From assembly GCF_007859955.1 (NCBI RefSeq), contig NZ_SJPR01000004.1, forward strand, positions 186,001 to 250,000: a stretch of DNA of 64,000 bases, given 5' to 3'. Positions 9,147-17,739 of the stretch are shown one piece after another. A model generated the notes under the pieces. The model made no database searches. It saw only the letters and a program-made list of their open reading frames with translations, and had not been told where the DNA came from. The position numbers and the translations under genes are program-made. Position 1 is the stretch's first letter; each line of letters starts with the position of its first letter. The stretch comes from Botrimarina colliarenosi (GTDB lineage Bacteria; Planctomycetota; Planctomycetia; Pirellulales; Lacipirellulaceae).

Positions 9147-9560
9147 TTACGACGATGCGAAGGGATCGACCAGCTTCACGCCGGCGTTCCGAAAGTCGCT
9201 CTGATTCCGCGTCGCCACCGTGAGGCCGTGCTGCTTGGCGACTGCCGCAACGAGGCTATCTTTGATCGGCATCGCCCTGCCATTGCGTTTCAGACGCGCT
9301 AGCAGTTGCGCCCAGACCTCGGCGCTGCCGGCGTCGAAGTCGAGGACAGGAAACCGCTCGACGCCCCCCGCCAGCCACTCGGCAAGGCGTGTCCGCTTCC
9401 GCCCGGCTGGCAGGAGGTAGACTCCGTAGCGTAGCTCTCCCAGCACGACGGAACTGATCACGAGTTCCGACTCGTAGCGCCGCAGCCAAGCAACCACTCC
9501 TGGATGCGGCTGTGGCTTGGTCAGTTCACTCAAGACGTTGGTGTCGATGAGGTACTTCAA
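9147..9560 (-). CDS. vapC: VapC-family PIN-domain toxin
   Basis: A 137-residue PIN-domain ribonuclease, the toxin of a type II toxin-antitoxin pair. The acidic Mg-binding set is visible: Asp6 in YLIDTNVLSE, Glu42 in VVLGELRYG, Asp101 in PIKDSLVAA and Asp122 in TRNQSDF. Family members cut tRNA or rRNA when not held by their antitoxin. Its start overlaps the upstream antitoxin stop by 4 nt, the standard coupled arrangement. Confidence 0.93.
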   Translation of the reverse strand: MKYLIDTNVLSELTKPQPHPGVVAWLRRYESELVISSVVLGELRYGVYLLPAGRKRTRLAEWLAGGVERFPVLDFDAGSAEVWAQLLARLKRNGRAMPIKDSLVAAVAKQHGLTVATRNQSDFRNAGVKLVDPFASS

Positions 9561-9787
9561 AGCGTGTCGGTCGACTCCGAGGCAATCGGTTCAAACCATC
9601 CCTTCTCGGGGCAATCTAGCAACCAATCAACGATTCCCGTCGAGTCGCCGGTCGGCAACTTCTTGAGCAGATACTCACCCGACTCGATCCGCTCGATCGA
9701 AAACTCAGCGCCCGGCTCGATCTGGTCGAGCCGACGCAAATCAATCGGCAGGACAATCTGCCCTTTGGACGAAACGGTTGTTTTCAT
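9557..9787 (-). CDS. vapB: AbrB/MazE-type antitoxin
   Basis: A 76-residue protein beginning MKTTVSSKGQIVLPIDLR, the swapped-hairpin AbrB/SpoVT DNA-binding signature of VapB/MazE antitoxins. The C-terminal half (DWLLDCPEKGWFEPI) would bind and silence the PIN toxin. The open frame extends upstream to 10054, but homology starts at the ATG at 9787, which also lies immediately downstream of a perfect palindrome suited to autoregulation. Confidence 0.92.
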   Translation of the reverse strand: MKTTVSSKGQIVLPIDLRRLDQIEPGAEFSIERIESGEYLLKKLPTGDSTGIVDWLLDCPEKGWFEPIASESTDTL

Positions 9788-9790
9788 ACG

Positions 9791-9809
9791 GGTAAGATAG
9801 CATCTTACC
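9791..9809. promoter_or_regulatory. Probable autoregulatory operator of the toxin-antitoxin pair
   Basis: A perfect inverted repeat, ggtaagat-agc-atcttacc, lies 4-22 nt upstream of the antitoxin start. AbrB-type antitoxins usually repress their own promoter through such palindromes. Its closeness to the ATG implies either a very short leader or an operator overlapping the ribosome-binding region. Confidence 0.7.
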
Positions 9810-9833
9810 AGTCCTTTCGCAAGTTTTCCGCCC

Positions 9834-10184
9834 TCACCCCCCCGCCGGCTTCGCCCGGTAGCCGATCTCCACGAGCCGCGCCACGACCGCGTCGCGGTGG
9901 TCCCCCTGCAACACCAGCTCGCCGTCGCTGACGCCGCCGCCGGCGCCGAGGCTCGTGCGGAGCGTTTTGAGCAGGGTCTTCTGTTGGGCGGCGTCCGCCT
10001 CGAGGCCCGCGACGACCGTGTTCCATTTGCCGCGACGGCGTTCGCGGCGCACACGGAGCTGGAAATCGGACGGCGGCGGCGGGGCGGGCGTTGGCGGCGG
10101 GCAATCGCACGTCTTGACGTCGCGACCGCAGCGGTCGCACGTCACGGGTCGTTCCAGGGGCGTTCCGTCGAAGAGTCCAGCCAT
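9834..10184 (-). CDS. yciH: SUI1/YciH (eIF1-like) translation factor with N-terminal Cys cluster
   Basis: A 116-residue protein. Residues about 40-115 form the SUI1/eIF1 fold (RRGKWNTVVAGLEADA, then LKTLRTSLGAGGGVSDGELVLQG and a final IGYRAKPAGG). Ahead of it is a short CDRCGRDVKTCDC segment that could bind zinc, followed by a Pro-rich linker. Bacterial YciH proteins affect start-codon selection and initiation fidelity under stress. The ATG at 10184 is used; an adjacent GTG at 10187 is possible. It lies directly upstream of the toxin-antitoxin pair on the same strand. Confidence 0.88.
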   Translation of the reverse strand: MAGLFDGTPLERPVTCDRCGRDVKTCDCPPPTPAPPPPSDFQLRVRRERRRGKWNTVVAGLEADAAQQKTLLKTLRTSLGAGGGVSDGELVLQGDHRDAVVARLVEIGYRAKPAGG

Positions 10185-10332
10185 CACGGGATTTTATCCG
10201 CCGGCCATCGCTGGGCCGAGGCGCCTCGGCCTGCTGGGCGGGCCTTGCTGGGCGGGGGCGTGCGTTGCGGTTAGGTTGAAGACGACGCCGCTTGCCGTTC
10301 GTTCTCCTTCATTGACTTTGAGGTCGATTCCC

Positions 10333-11136
10333 ATGCGTGCTGCCTTCTCGCTGCTGCTCCTGCTTGTCGGACTGGTTCCCGCCGTGTCGCGTGCACAGGA
10401 GTGGGCCGCCCAGCGTCTCGAAGAGACGCCCCGCCATCTCGAGTGGGTCGACGTCGAGCACGACGGCCGAACGGTCTCTTGCTTCGTCGCTTACCCCGAG
10501 CGTGCCGAGAAGGCGCCCGCGGTCCTGGTCATCCACGAGATTTTTGGCCTCACCGACTGGGTGCGTGGCGTCACCGACCAACTGGCGGAGAAGGGCTACA
10601 TCGCGATCGCGCCCGACCTGCTGAGCGGCGCCGGTCCCAACGGGGGTGGCACCGACGACCTGGGGAGTGGCGACGCCGTCCGCCGCGCGATCGGCGGGCT
10701 GCCAAGCGACCAGATCGACGCCGACCTCGATGCGGCCATCAAGTACGTGACGGAGTTGCCGGCGTGCGACGGGACCGTGTCGGTGGCGGGGTTCTGCTGG
10801 GGCGGCACGCAGACGTTCCGCTACGCGACGCACAACCCCGACCTCAAGGCGGCGTGCGTCTTCTATGGCTCGGGTCCGACCGACCCGGCGGCGATCGCCC
10901 GCATCGCGTGCCCTGTCTACGGCTTCTATGGCGAGAACGACAACCGGGTGAACTCGACGATTGAAGCGTCGAAGCGGCTGATGGCCGCCGCGGGCAAGAC
11001 CTACGAGCCGGTGATCTACGACGGCGCGGGGCACGGATTCATGCGGGCGGGCGAAGACCCCAGCGGATCGGCGGAGAACCAGCAAGCCCGCCAGGAGGCT
11101 TGGCGGCGTTGGCTCGACATTCTCGGCGGCAAATGA
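10333..11136 (+). CDS. Secreted dienelactone hydrolase family protein
   Basis: A 267-residue alpha/beta hydrolase with a cleavable signal peptide (cut near SRA-QE). The catalytic triad is Cys155 in AGFCWGG, Asp203 in GENDNRV and His234 in GAGHGF, exactly the dienelactone hydrolase pattern; the oxyanion-side motif VIHEIFGL is at 67-74. The family hydrolyses lactones and other esters, and export suggests an extracytoplasmic substrate. The frame is open upstream to 9955, but the signal peptide fixes the start at 10333. Confidence 0.9.
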   Translation: MRAAFSLLLLLVGLVPAVSRAQEWAAQRLEETPRHLEWVDVEHDGRTVSCFVAYPERAEKAPAVLVIHEIFGLTDWVRGVTDQLAEKGYIAIAPDLLSGAGPNGGGTDDLGSGDAVRRAIGGLPSDQIDADLDAAIKYVTELPACDGTVSVAGFCWGGTQTFRYATHNPDLKAACVFYGSGPTDPAAIARIACPVYGFYGENDNRVNSTIEASKRLMAAAGKTYEPVIYDGAGHGFMRAGEDPSGSAENQQARQEAWRRWLDILGGK

Positions 11137-11242
11137 ACGGTTTTGCAACGCTTCGCCGGCGGTTGAAGGGGGCCACCGTCGGCGGGGTGAAATCTCTATC
11201 GCTTATCGGCCGCGACGACAGCCCGCCCTACTCGTGCCCGCC

Positions 11243-13114
11243 CTACTCGGCTCGTTCGACGACGAACAGCGCCGCGTCACGCTCGGGCAGCGTCAGACGC
11301 ACGCCGCCGTCAATCGCATCGACCCGCACGCGTTGCGGTTGGCCCGACGCGGTGAAGACCTCGCGGAGTCGGCCCCCCTCCGGCAGAGCGACCTCGGCCG
11401 ACCAGGGGCCGTCGCCCCGGTTGATCGCTACGTAGACGGACTGTGCCGCGTCGCTGCGACGGAACACGAGGGCGGCGGCTTCGTCATCGACCGATTCAAC
11501 GGCGAACGAACCACCCGCCAGCACCGGGAAGACCCGCCGTAAGGCGATCACCTTCTGGTAGAAGCGAAACAGATCGCGGTCGAACGCCACGGCGTCGGTA
11601 GGCCGCGGGCGGGCGAGCGGGTCGGCTGCTTCGGCGTCGTAGTCGAGGTCGGGCCACAGCATCGGCTTGCGGTCGTCGGGATCGTCGGCGCCCCACATGC
11701 CCGCCTCGTCACCGTAGTAAAACATCGGCGCGCCGACGCAAGTCGCCTGCAGCACCGCAACGACCCGCTGCAGCCGCCGCTCGTGGTACCGCGGCTTGCG
11801 GACCTCGTAACCGGCCCACGATCGCGGCGAGCAACGCTCGCCGGCCTCGTAGTCGAAGCGTTCCGGTTCCGAGTACGGAAGACGGAGCCGTGCATTGACC
11901 ACCATCGACGCCACCCGCTCGGTGTCGTGCGAGTCGATCAGGTTCATTGCGGCGTGCCGTTGGGCGTCGCTGAAGGTGTTGGCCCGCTCGATCAGAAGCC
12001 GTGCGAACTCGCTGGCCGAAAGCACCCCATCGATCACAAATCCCTTCACCGGTTGGGCGAAGCCGCGGTAGTTCATGGTCGCCGAGAACCCCCCCTCCGT
12101 GACAAAGCCCGCTGCGTCACCCCAGTGCTCGCAAACCGTGTAGGCGTCGGGGTTGAGGCGACGGACCTCGGCGTTCCATTCTCGCCAAAAGTCCAGCGGG
12201 ACATCCTCGGCCACGTCGAGACGCCAGCCATCGACCCCGTCCGACGGATCGCCATCGCCGTCGGGGTCCATCCAGCGGCGCGTGATGTTCATCACGTAGG
12301 CCTTGGGTCCTGCGGCGAGGTCCTTCCCCTCCGGATTGTCGGCGAAGAGCGGCAAGGTGGGCGTCCCCCACCACCCCTCGTAGCCGAACTCATCCGCCGG
12401 CGTCGTCGGGTCGTCGAACGATCGCACCACATACCAGTCGCGGTACGGCGAATCGGCGCCCCGCTTCTGCAGGTCGCGGAATGCGAAGCAGCCGCGCCCG
12501 GTGTGGTTGAAGACGCCGTCGATCACCACCCGGATACGGCGCCGATGGCATTCGGCGACTAAATCGAGAAACAGCTTGTCGGCCGCGGACCAACGCCACG
12601 TGGCGGGGTCCTCGCTCTCGCCGGCCAGCATCGCTTGATCCCCCGCCGGATCGGGGCCGAAGTGGGGGTCGATGTGGTGGAACGAGTCGCCGTCGTACTT
12701 ATGGAGCGAGGCGGCCGCGAACAACGGATTGAAGTAAATCGCGTTGACGCCGAGTTCGGCAAGGTAGTCGAGCCGGTCGAGCACCCCCTGCAAGTCGCCG
12801 CCGTAGCGACGGTTGTAGACAGAGCGATAGAACTCGCCGCCTCCCCGCTGCTCCCACGGCGCCTGGGCGTACCAGTCCGAAGTCCAGCGTGTGACGGCCC
12901 ATGTCGGGGGGACCCGAGCGGGGTGCTCGAGCGACTCCCGCGTCGGGTCGTTGGTCGGGTCGCCATTGGCGAACCGTTCGGGAAAGACCTGGTACCAGAC
13001 CGCTTGGGACGCCCACGACGGGACGGAAGCGACCAACGGCTCCTTCGCTACGGAGACGCTCGCGGCAAAACACGCCGCGAAAGTGACAAGGGTGTGGCGC
13101 CCTGAACCGCTCAT
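11243..13114 (-). CDS. Secreted GH13 alpha-amylase family glycosidase
   Basis: A 623-residue exported glycoside hydrolase. The four GH13 regions are present: DGVFNH at 199-204, GWRLDVAED with nucleophile Asp300, VCEHWG with acid/base Glu329, and IDSHDTE with the conserved His-Asp at 396-397. The N-terminal WYQVFPERFANGD segment and the GGDLQGVLDRLDYL block resemble neopullulanase/cyclomaltodextrinase enzymes. A C-terminal beta domain follows the barrel. The start at 13114 gives a signal peptide (about 20 residues). It would cleave alpha-glucans outside the cytoplasm. It diverges from the comM gene. Confidence 0.92.
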   Translation of the reverse strand: MSGSGRHTLVTFAACFAASVSVAKEPLVASVPSWASQAVWYQVFPERFANGDPTNDPTRESLEHPARVPPTWAVTRWTSDWYAQAPWEQRGGGEFYRSVYNRRYGGDLQGVLDRLDYLAELGVNAIYFNPLFAAASLHKYDGDSFHHIDPHFGPDPAGDQAMLAGESEDPATWRWSAADKLFLDLVAECHRRRIRVVIDGVFNHTGRGCFAFRDLQKRGADSPYRDWYVVRSFDDPTTPADEFGYEGWWGTPTLPLFADNPEGKDLAAGPKAYVMNITRRWMDPDGDGDPSDGVDGWRLDVAEDVPLDFWREWNAEVRRLNPDAYTVCEHWGDAAGFVTEGGFSATMNYRGFAQPVKGFVIDGVLSASEFARLLIERANTFSDAQRHAAMNLIDSHDTERVASMVVNARLRLPYSEPERFDYEAGERCSPRSWAGYEVRKPRYHERRLQRVVAVLQATCVGAPMFYYGDEAGMWGADDPDDRKPMLWPDLDYDAEAADPLARPRPTDAVAFDRDLFRFYQKVIALRRVFPVLAGGSFAVESVDDEAAALVFRRSDAAQSVYVAINRGDGPWSAEVALPEGGRLREVFTASGQPQRVRVDAIDGGVRLTLPERDAALFVVERAE

Positions 13115-13265
13115 CGCCGACTCCAACAAGAAAATCCGCAGAAACTTCGAGTAATCGCTTGAACACCAGTGAACGAGAGAATAGGTATACGCCTGTGCAA
13201 ACCATCACAACGATTTGCCTACAGAATCATAGACGCCGCCCTCCCTTTGACCGACCGGGCTTCCG

Positions 13266-14849
13266 ATGCTCGCGCAACTCCGCACCTACAGCCTGCTAGG
13301 GATTGACGCCTTACCGGTCGAGGCAGAGGTGGACGTTTCACCTGGAGCGATGCCGAAAACCATTCTAGTCGGACTCCCCGAGGCCGCGGTCCGCGAAGCG
13401 ACCCACCGCAGCGAGCGAGCCATCGTCAACAGCGGGTTTATCCGACCCCAAGACCGGATCGTTATCAACCTCGCCCCAGCGGAGCTCCCCAAGCAGGCGG
13501 CCTCGTTCGACCTGCCCATCGCCCTTGGCGTACTGGCCGGTTCGGGGCAACTCGGGGCCGGACCCGGCCGCCGCGGTCAAGCGACGCTCGACGCGGCAAG
13601 CGATCGCTTTCGCCGCTTTGCCGTGGTCGGTGAGCTGGCGCTCGACGGGACGACGCGGCCGGTGAAGGGCGCCTTGTCGATGGCGATGGCCGCCGCCGCT
13701 CAGCCGGGCGTCGAGGGACTCGTCTTGCCACGCGAAAACGCCCGTGAAGCGGCCGTGGTGGAAGGGATCGACGTGATCCCCGTCGATAGCCTCGCCCAAG
13801 CGGTTGGCTTCTTCGCCGGGCAGATCGATATCGACCCGCAGCCGTGCGTCGTTGCCGACCTGGTGGCCGACGCCCAGCGCTACGACATCGACTTCGCCGA
13901 TGTCCGTGGCCAGGAGATGGCGAAGCGAGCCCTGACGATCGCCGCCGCGGGAGGCCACAATTTGCTAATGGTCGGGCCGCCCGGGAGCGGCAAGACGATG
14001 CTCGCCAAGCGGGCCCCGACGATCCTGCCGCGTCTGTCGTCCGAAGAATCGGTCGAAACGACCCGCGTCTACAGCGCCATGGGCCGACTCGGCGCCGGGC
14101 AGAGCCTGCTGGCGCATCGGCCGTTCCGCTCGCCGCACCACACGATTAGCAACGCGGGACTCGTAGGCGGCGGTTCGACGCCCTCGCCGGGGGAAATCAG
14201 CCTCGCGCACCACGGCGTCCTCTTCCTCGACGAGTTGCCCGAGTTCAACCGCCAGACGCTCGAGGTGCTCCGCCAGCCGCTGGAGGACGGCGAGGTCACG
14301 ATCAGCCGAGCGCTAGCGACCACGACGTTCCCGGCCGACTTCATGCTGATCGCGTCGCTCAACCCCTGCCCGTGCGGGTTCCGCAACGACCCACGCCGCG
14401 AATGCAAATGCGGCGTCATCCAAGTGGAGCGCTACATGTCGAAAATCAGCGGCCCGTTGCTCGACCGGATCGACTTACAGATCGAAGTTCCAGCCGTGGC
14501 CTACGACGAGCTGAGGTCGGCCCGATCCGGCACCGACAGCAGCGCCATGCGAGAACGGGTCGCCGCCGCTCGCGATCGGCAAGCGGGACGTTTCGAGCGG
14601 GGCCAACGACAGCGGCTTAACGCTCAGCTCGCGAGCCGTGACGTGCGGCGATTCTGCGAACTCGACGAAGCGTGCGGGCAGCTCCTACGGACCAGCGTCG
14701 AGCAGTTGGGGCTCTCGGCGCGCGCCCACGACAAGGTCTTGCGGGTCGCCCGGACGATCGCCGACATGGCCGACGCGTCGACGATCCGGCCGGAGCACAT
14801 CAGCGAAGCAATCAATTACCGCTTGCTCGACCGCAAGCTTTGGGGCTGA
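13266..14849 (+). CDS. comM: YifB/ComM Mg-chelatase-like AAA+ ATPase
   Basis: A 527-residue protein of the YifB/ComM family, a hexameric helicase that drives branch migration during natural transformation in studied species. An N-terminal Lon-protease-like fold (residues 1-185) precedes the AAA+ core with Walker A GPPGSGKT at 237-244 and Walker B LFLDELPE. Next comes the family's CPCGF/CKCG cysteine cluster, then the C-terminal Mg-chelatase domain. Length is close to typical; a short loop at about residues 93-115 looks like a lineage insert. The gene converges with the MFS transporter, leaving a 6-nt gap. Confidence 0.94.
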   Translation: MLAQLRTYSLLGIDALPVEAEVDVSPGAMPKTILVGLPEAAVREATHRSERAIVNSGFIRPQDRIVINLAPAELPKQAASFDLPIALGVLAGSGQLGAGPGRRGQATLDAASDRFRRFAVVGELALDGTTRPVKGALSMAMAAAAQPGVEGLVLPRENAREAAVVEGIDVIPVDSLAQAVGFFAGQIDIDPQPCVVADLVADAQRYDIDFADVRGQEMAKRALTIAAAGGHNLLMVGPPGSGKTMLAKRAPTILPRLSSEESVETTRVYSAMGRLGAGQSLLAHRPFRSPHHTISNAGLVGGGSTPSPGEISLAHHGVLFLDELPEFNRQTLEVLRQPLEDGEVTISRALATTTFPADFMLIASLNPCPCGFRNDPRRECKCGVIQVERYMSKISGPLLDRIDLQIEVPAVAYDELRSARSGTDSSAMRERVAAARDRQAGRFERGQRQRLNAQLASRDVRRFCELDEACGQLLRTSVEQLGLSARAHDKVLRVARTIADMADASTIRPEHISEAINYRLLDRKLWG

Positions 14850-14855
14850 GCGGTC

Positions 14856-16121
14856 CTATCCGGCCGCCGATTCGGAGTGCGGGCGCTCGAAGAACAAGCT
14901 CGCGAAAAGGATCGCGACGACGACGACAATCCCCACCGGGGTCAGCCAGAAGAGCTGCCAGTCATAAGGCGCCGGCGTCACGCCCGGCGGCGTCAGGAAC
15001 TCCTTTTGGGCCCAGCCGGTGAGGCCCGCCCCCAGCAGATGCCCGACCCCGCCCATCGCCATCGAATGCAGCCCCTGTGCGGCGCCGCGATTGGACGGAT
15101 GCACCAAACGGTCGACATACATCTGGCCCGCCAGGTAAACGAATACGTAGGAGGGCCCATGCAACATGATCGCCAGCAGGACCGGCAGCGAAGCGATCGT
15201 CTCCGGTCCGCCGTACGAGCCCGCTACCAGCAGCAGGTACCGCAACGCCCAGCCGAGTAGACCGATGAGGAAGAGCGTTTTCAGCCGCATCCGACGATGC
15301 AACAGAGGAATCGACAGGAGGCAAAGGACCTCGGTGATTTGCCCGAGCGTCATGGTGGCGGCGGCGCCGACATAGCCACGCTGATTGAGGAAGACGTTGG
15401 AGAAGTCGTAGAACTTTGACGGAATCGCCGCCAAGAGTGACACCAAGAGGAACAGCACGAACGCCCGATTGCGGTGGAGTCCCCCTTTCGCCTCGGCGGA
15501 CGCAGCGTCGCGAATCACCGCCGGCGTCTTCGGCAAAGTAAGGCAATAAAACGCCATCACGACATGGGACCCTGCCGCCAGAGCCAGCGGCGCGCGGGTC
15601 CCCTCGATCGACTCCCCTGTCCACCAGCGACAAATCACCCCGACAAATACGCCTGCCGCCACCCAGCCGACCGTGCCGTACAACCGCACAATGGGAAACT
15701 CCCTACCGCTGTCGGCTAGCTGTCGCAGGGCGATGGTGTTGGTCAGCGTGACCGACGGGCTGTAGACCTGAAAGTAGGCGATCATCCCGACGAAGAACAT
15801 CGTCTGCGACGACGACAGAAGCATTGCCGCCAAAGACCCCGCTGCGGCGCCGTGCAACAGGAACAGCATCAGTTCCGAACGCGCATAGCGGTCCGTTAGC
15901 CAACCAACCAGCACCGGCGCCGCGAGACTTCCGAGAGCCGACGCGGCCGCGCTGTAGCCGATGAACCCAGGCGTGAACATGCCGCCTTCGCCCGTGTTCG
16001 CCCCGATGAACGTGACGACCGTGATCAGCCACATCCCAAGTGGCCAGTACTGAAGAAGCATCATCGCCGACAAACGGGCGATGAGGGCTGGCGATGATCG
16101 ACTCGCAGACGGGTCGGTCAT
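14856..16121 (-). CDS. MFS transporter, nucleoside:H+ symporter-like
   Basis: A 421-residue polytopic protein with about 12 hydrophobic segments. The pattern LVGWLTDRYARSE after helix 2 and the VRLYGTVGWVAAG region match the nucleoside/sugar H+ symporter branch of the major facilitator superfamily. The substrate cannot be told from sequence alone; planctomycetes carry many such transporters near catabolic genes, but none is next to it here. The ATG at 16121 is preferred to the upstream in-frame start at 16187 because it removes a non-hydrophobic Arg/Pro-rich tail. Confidence 0.85.
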   Translation of the reverse strand: MTDPSASRSSPALIARLSAMMLLQYWPLGMWLITVVTFIGANTGEGGMFTPGFIGYSAAASALGSLAAPVLVGWLTDRYARSELMLFLLHGAAAGSLAAMLLSSSQTMFFVGMIAYFQVYSPSVTLTNTIALRQLADSGREFPIVRLYGTVGWVAAGVFVGVICRWWTGESIEGTRAPLALAAGSHVVMAFYCLTLPKTPAVIRDAASAEAKGGLHRNRAFVLFLLVSLLAAIPSKFYDFSNVFLNQRGYVGAAATMTLGQITEVLCLLSIPLLHRRMRLKTLFLIGLLGWALRYLLLVAGSYGGPETIASLPVLLAIMLHGPSYVFVYLAGQMYVDRLVHPSNRGAAQGLHSMAMGGVGHLLGAGLTGWAQKEFLTPPGVTPAPYDWQLFWLTPVGIVVVVAILFASLFFERPHSESAAG

Positions 16122-16414
16122 CGGCGGGCGGCGCGGGGAACGGGGACCCAGCGGGACCGCCAGGGGCAGGAAAGCGACGTCAAGCAAGGCAGCGCCACCG
16201 CCGACGCCAGCGATTCCGGCACTTTGCCGTTATCCCATGCAATTCGCAAGGGGCCGCATCTTTCCGTTTGCACGGTGCGCGGCAGAGCGATCACCGAGAT
16301 GGCGACCGATCTAGTGCGGCCGCGCAAATTCTTTCCGGCAAAGCCAACCAGCGTCAGCACTGCTGACCAGCGGTAAGGCCCGCAAGCGCCTGATAGCCGA
16401 GACGCTGCAAGAAG

Positions 16415-16487
16415 TGGAGGATAGCGGGTTCGAACCGCTGACCTTCTGGCTGCCAGCCAGACGCTCTCCCAACTGAGCTAATCCCCC
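16415..16487 (-). tRNA. tRNA-Ala (GGC anticodon)
   Basis: A 73-nt cloverleaf. The acceptor stem GGGGGAT/ATCCTCC has one G-U pair, the D-arm is GCTC...GAGC, and the anticodon stem TCTGG/CCAGA encloses the loop CTGGCAG with anticodon GGC. The T-arm is AGCGG-TTCGAAC-CCGCT and the discriminator is A. The 3' CCA is not encoded. Confidence 0.96.
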
Positions 16488-16665
16488 GTTCGCGAGGCCT
16501 GCGGCCGCCAACGAGCGGTCGCGGACTCTTTCTCTCCGGTCGGCCCGATTTGCGGTTGGGCCCCCGGCTGAGCACTATAAATTGACGGCAGGCCGCCCGC
16601 CTGTCAACACCGCCCTTCCCCCCTTCCGTCGACAATCCCCGTCGACGACCTCCCCCCTGCTCTGC

Positions 16666-17739
16666 ATGACGCGAACTGCTGTGTACGGAGGTTTGCGTGT
16701 GGCGTGCGGCCTCGCGCTGGTTGGCTGGCTGCTGTGGCACGCCGCCGCTCACGAAGCTTTCCAGCAGCTCTGGGCGGACCCGCCTCGCGTTTCGCGGCTC
16801 GCGGTGGCTTGGGTGACCGTCCTTTTGGGGCTTGCGCTGGCCTTCCTTCGCTGGCGGTTCGTCGCGGCCGCGGTGGGGATCCGGATGTCGCTCGCCGAGA
16901 CGATGCGTCTAGGGGCGATCGGGTTCGCCTGCAATTTCGTCGCGTTGGGCAGCGTCGGCGGCGATGTCGTGAAAGCGGCCCTTCTCGCCAAAAACCGGCG
17001 CGGCCAGCGCGGCGCCGCCATCACGACGGTCCTTGTCGATCGCGCCTTGGGACTCGTTGGTTTCCTGAGCTACGCAGGCGCCGCCGTCCTATGGACCGGC
17101 AGCGCGACCGCCGCGGAATCGACGCCGCTCCGACTTTTGTCGCAGTCGATTTTGGTCGCCGCTGTGGTTGCGATCGCAGGATTCACCGCTTTTTTTGCGC
17201 CGGGGCGACCGGTGGAGCGGCTCGCGGCGATCTTCAATCGGGCCCCGTTAGTGGGTCCGCTGAGCCAGCGCGTCGGCGAGCTTGCCGCCCTCTACCGCGA
17301 CGGTTGGCGGGGCCTTCTGCAAGCGATGGGCGTCGGGCTGCTCATGAACGGCGTCTTCATCCTGTCGTTTTATGCAGCCGCGACATCGCTGCCGGTTGCG
17401 ACGCCCTCGTTGGCCGAGCACTTTTTCGTCGTCCCGTTGGCGCTGATTTCGGGGACGCTGCCGATCTCTCCCAATGGACTCGGGACGATCGAGGCGACCA
17501 CCGAATTCCTTTACCGGGCGGTTCAGCCGTCGACGACCGTGGGCGCCGGAACCCTCGCCGCCCTCGCGCACCGGCTGGTGATGCTCGTGGCGGGGGTGGC
17601 GGCGGCTGGCTACTACTACGCCGCCGGCGGGCGTCGCAGCGAGATTGAAGACGCCACGACGGCAAGCAGCAGTCCGAGCGAGGAAGGCTCGGGGACGGCC
17701 GACGACGGCGAGGCGGCCGCGTCCCGCCAGATCGTGTAG
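16666..17739 (+). CDS. UPF0104/lysylphosphatidylglycerol synthase-type membrane protein
   Basis: A 357-residue multi-pass protein of the UPF0104 (LPG synthase transmembrane domain) family. Recognisable family blocks are GSVGGDVVKAALLAK, TTVLVDRALGLVGF and LPISPNGLGTIEAT. The soluble aminoacyl-transfer domain of MprF is absent, so it is the flippase-like half only. The ATG at 16666 is chosen because the sequence upstream in frame (from 16582) is Pro/Arg-rich and unlike the family. The last 124 nt overlap, tail to tail, the coding sequence of the opposite-strand sugar dehydrogenase; the Ser/Glu-rich C-tail lies in that overlap. Confidence 0.85.
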   Translation: MTRTAVYGGLRVACGLALVGWLLWHAAAHEAFQQLWADPPRVSRLAVAWVTVLLGLALAFLRWRFVAAAVGIRMSLAETMRLGAIGFACNFVALGSVGGDVVKAALLAKNRRGQRGAAITTVLVDRALGLVGFLSYAGAAVLWTGSATAAESTPLRLLSQSILVAAVVAIAGFTAFFAPGRPVERLAAIFNRAPLVGPLSQRVGELAALYRDGWRGLLQAMGVGLLMNGVFILSFYAAATSLPVATPSLAEHFFVVPLALISGTLPISPNGLGTIEATTEFLYRAVQPSTTVGAGTLAALAHRLVMLVAGVAAAGYYYAAGGRRSEIEDATTASSSPSEEGSGTADDGEAAASRQIV

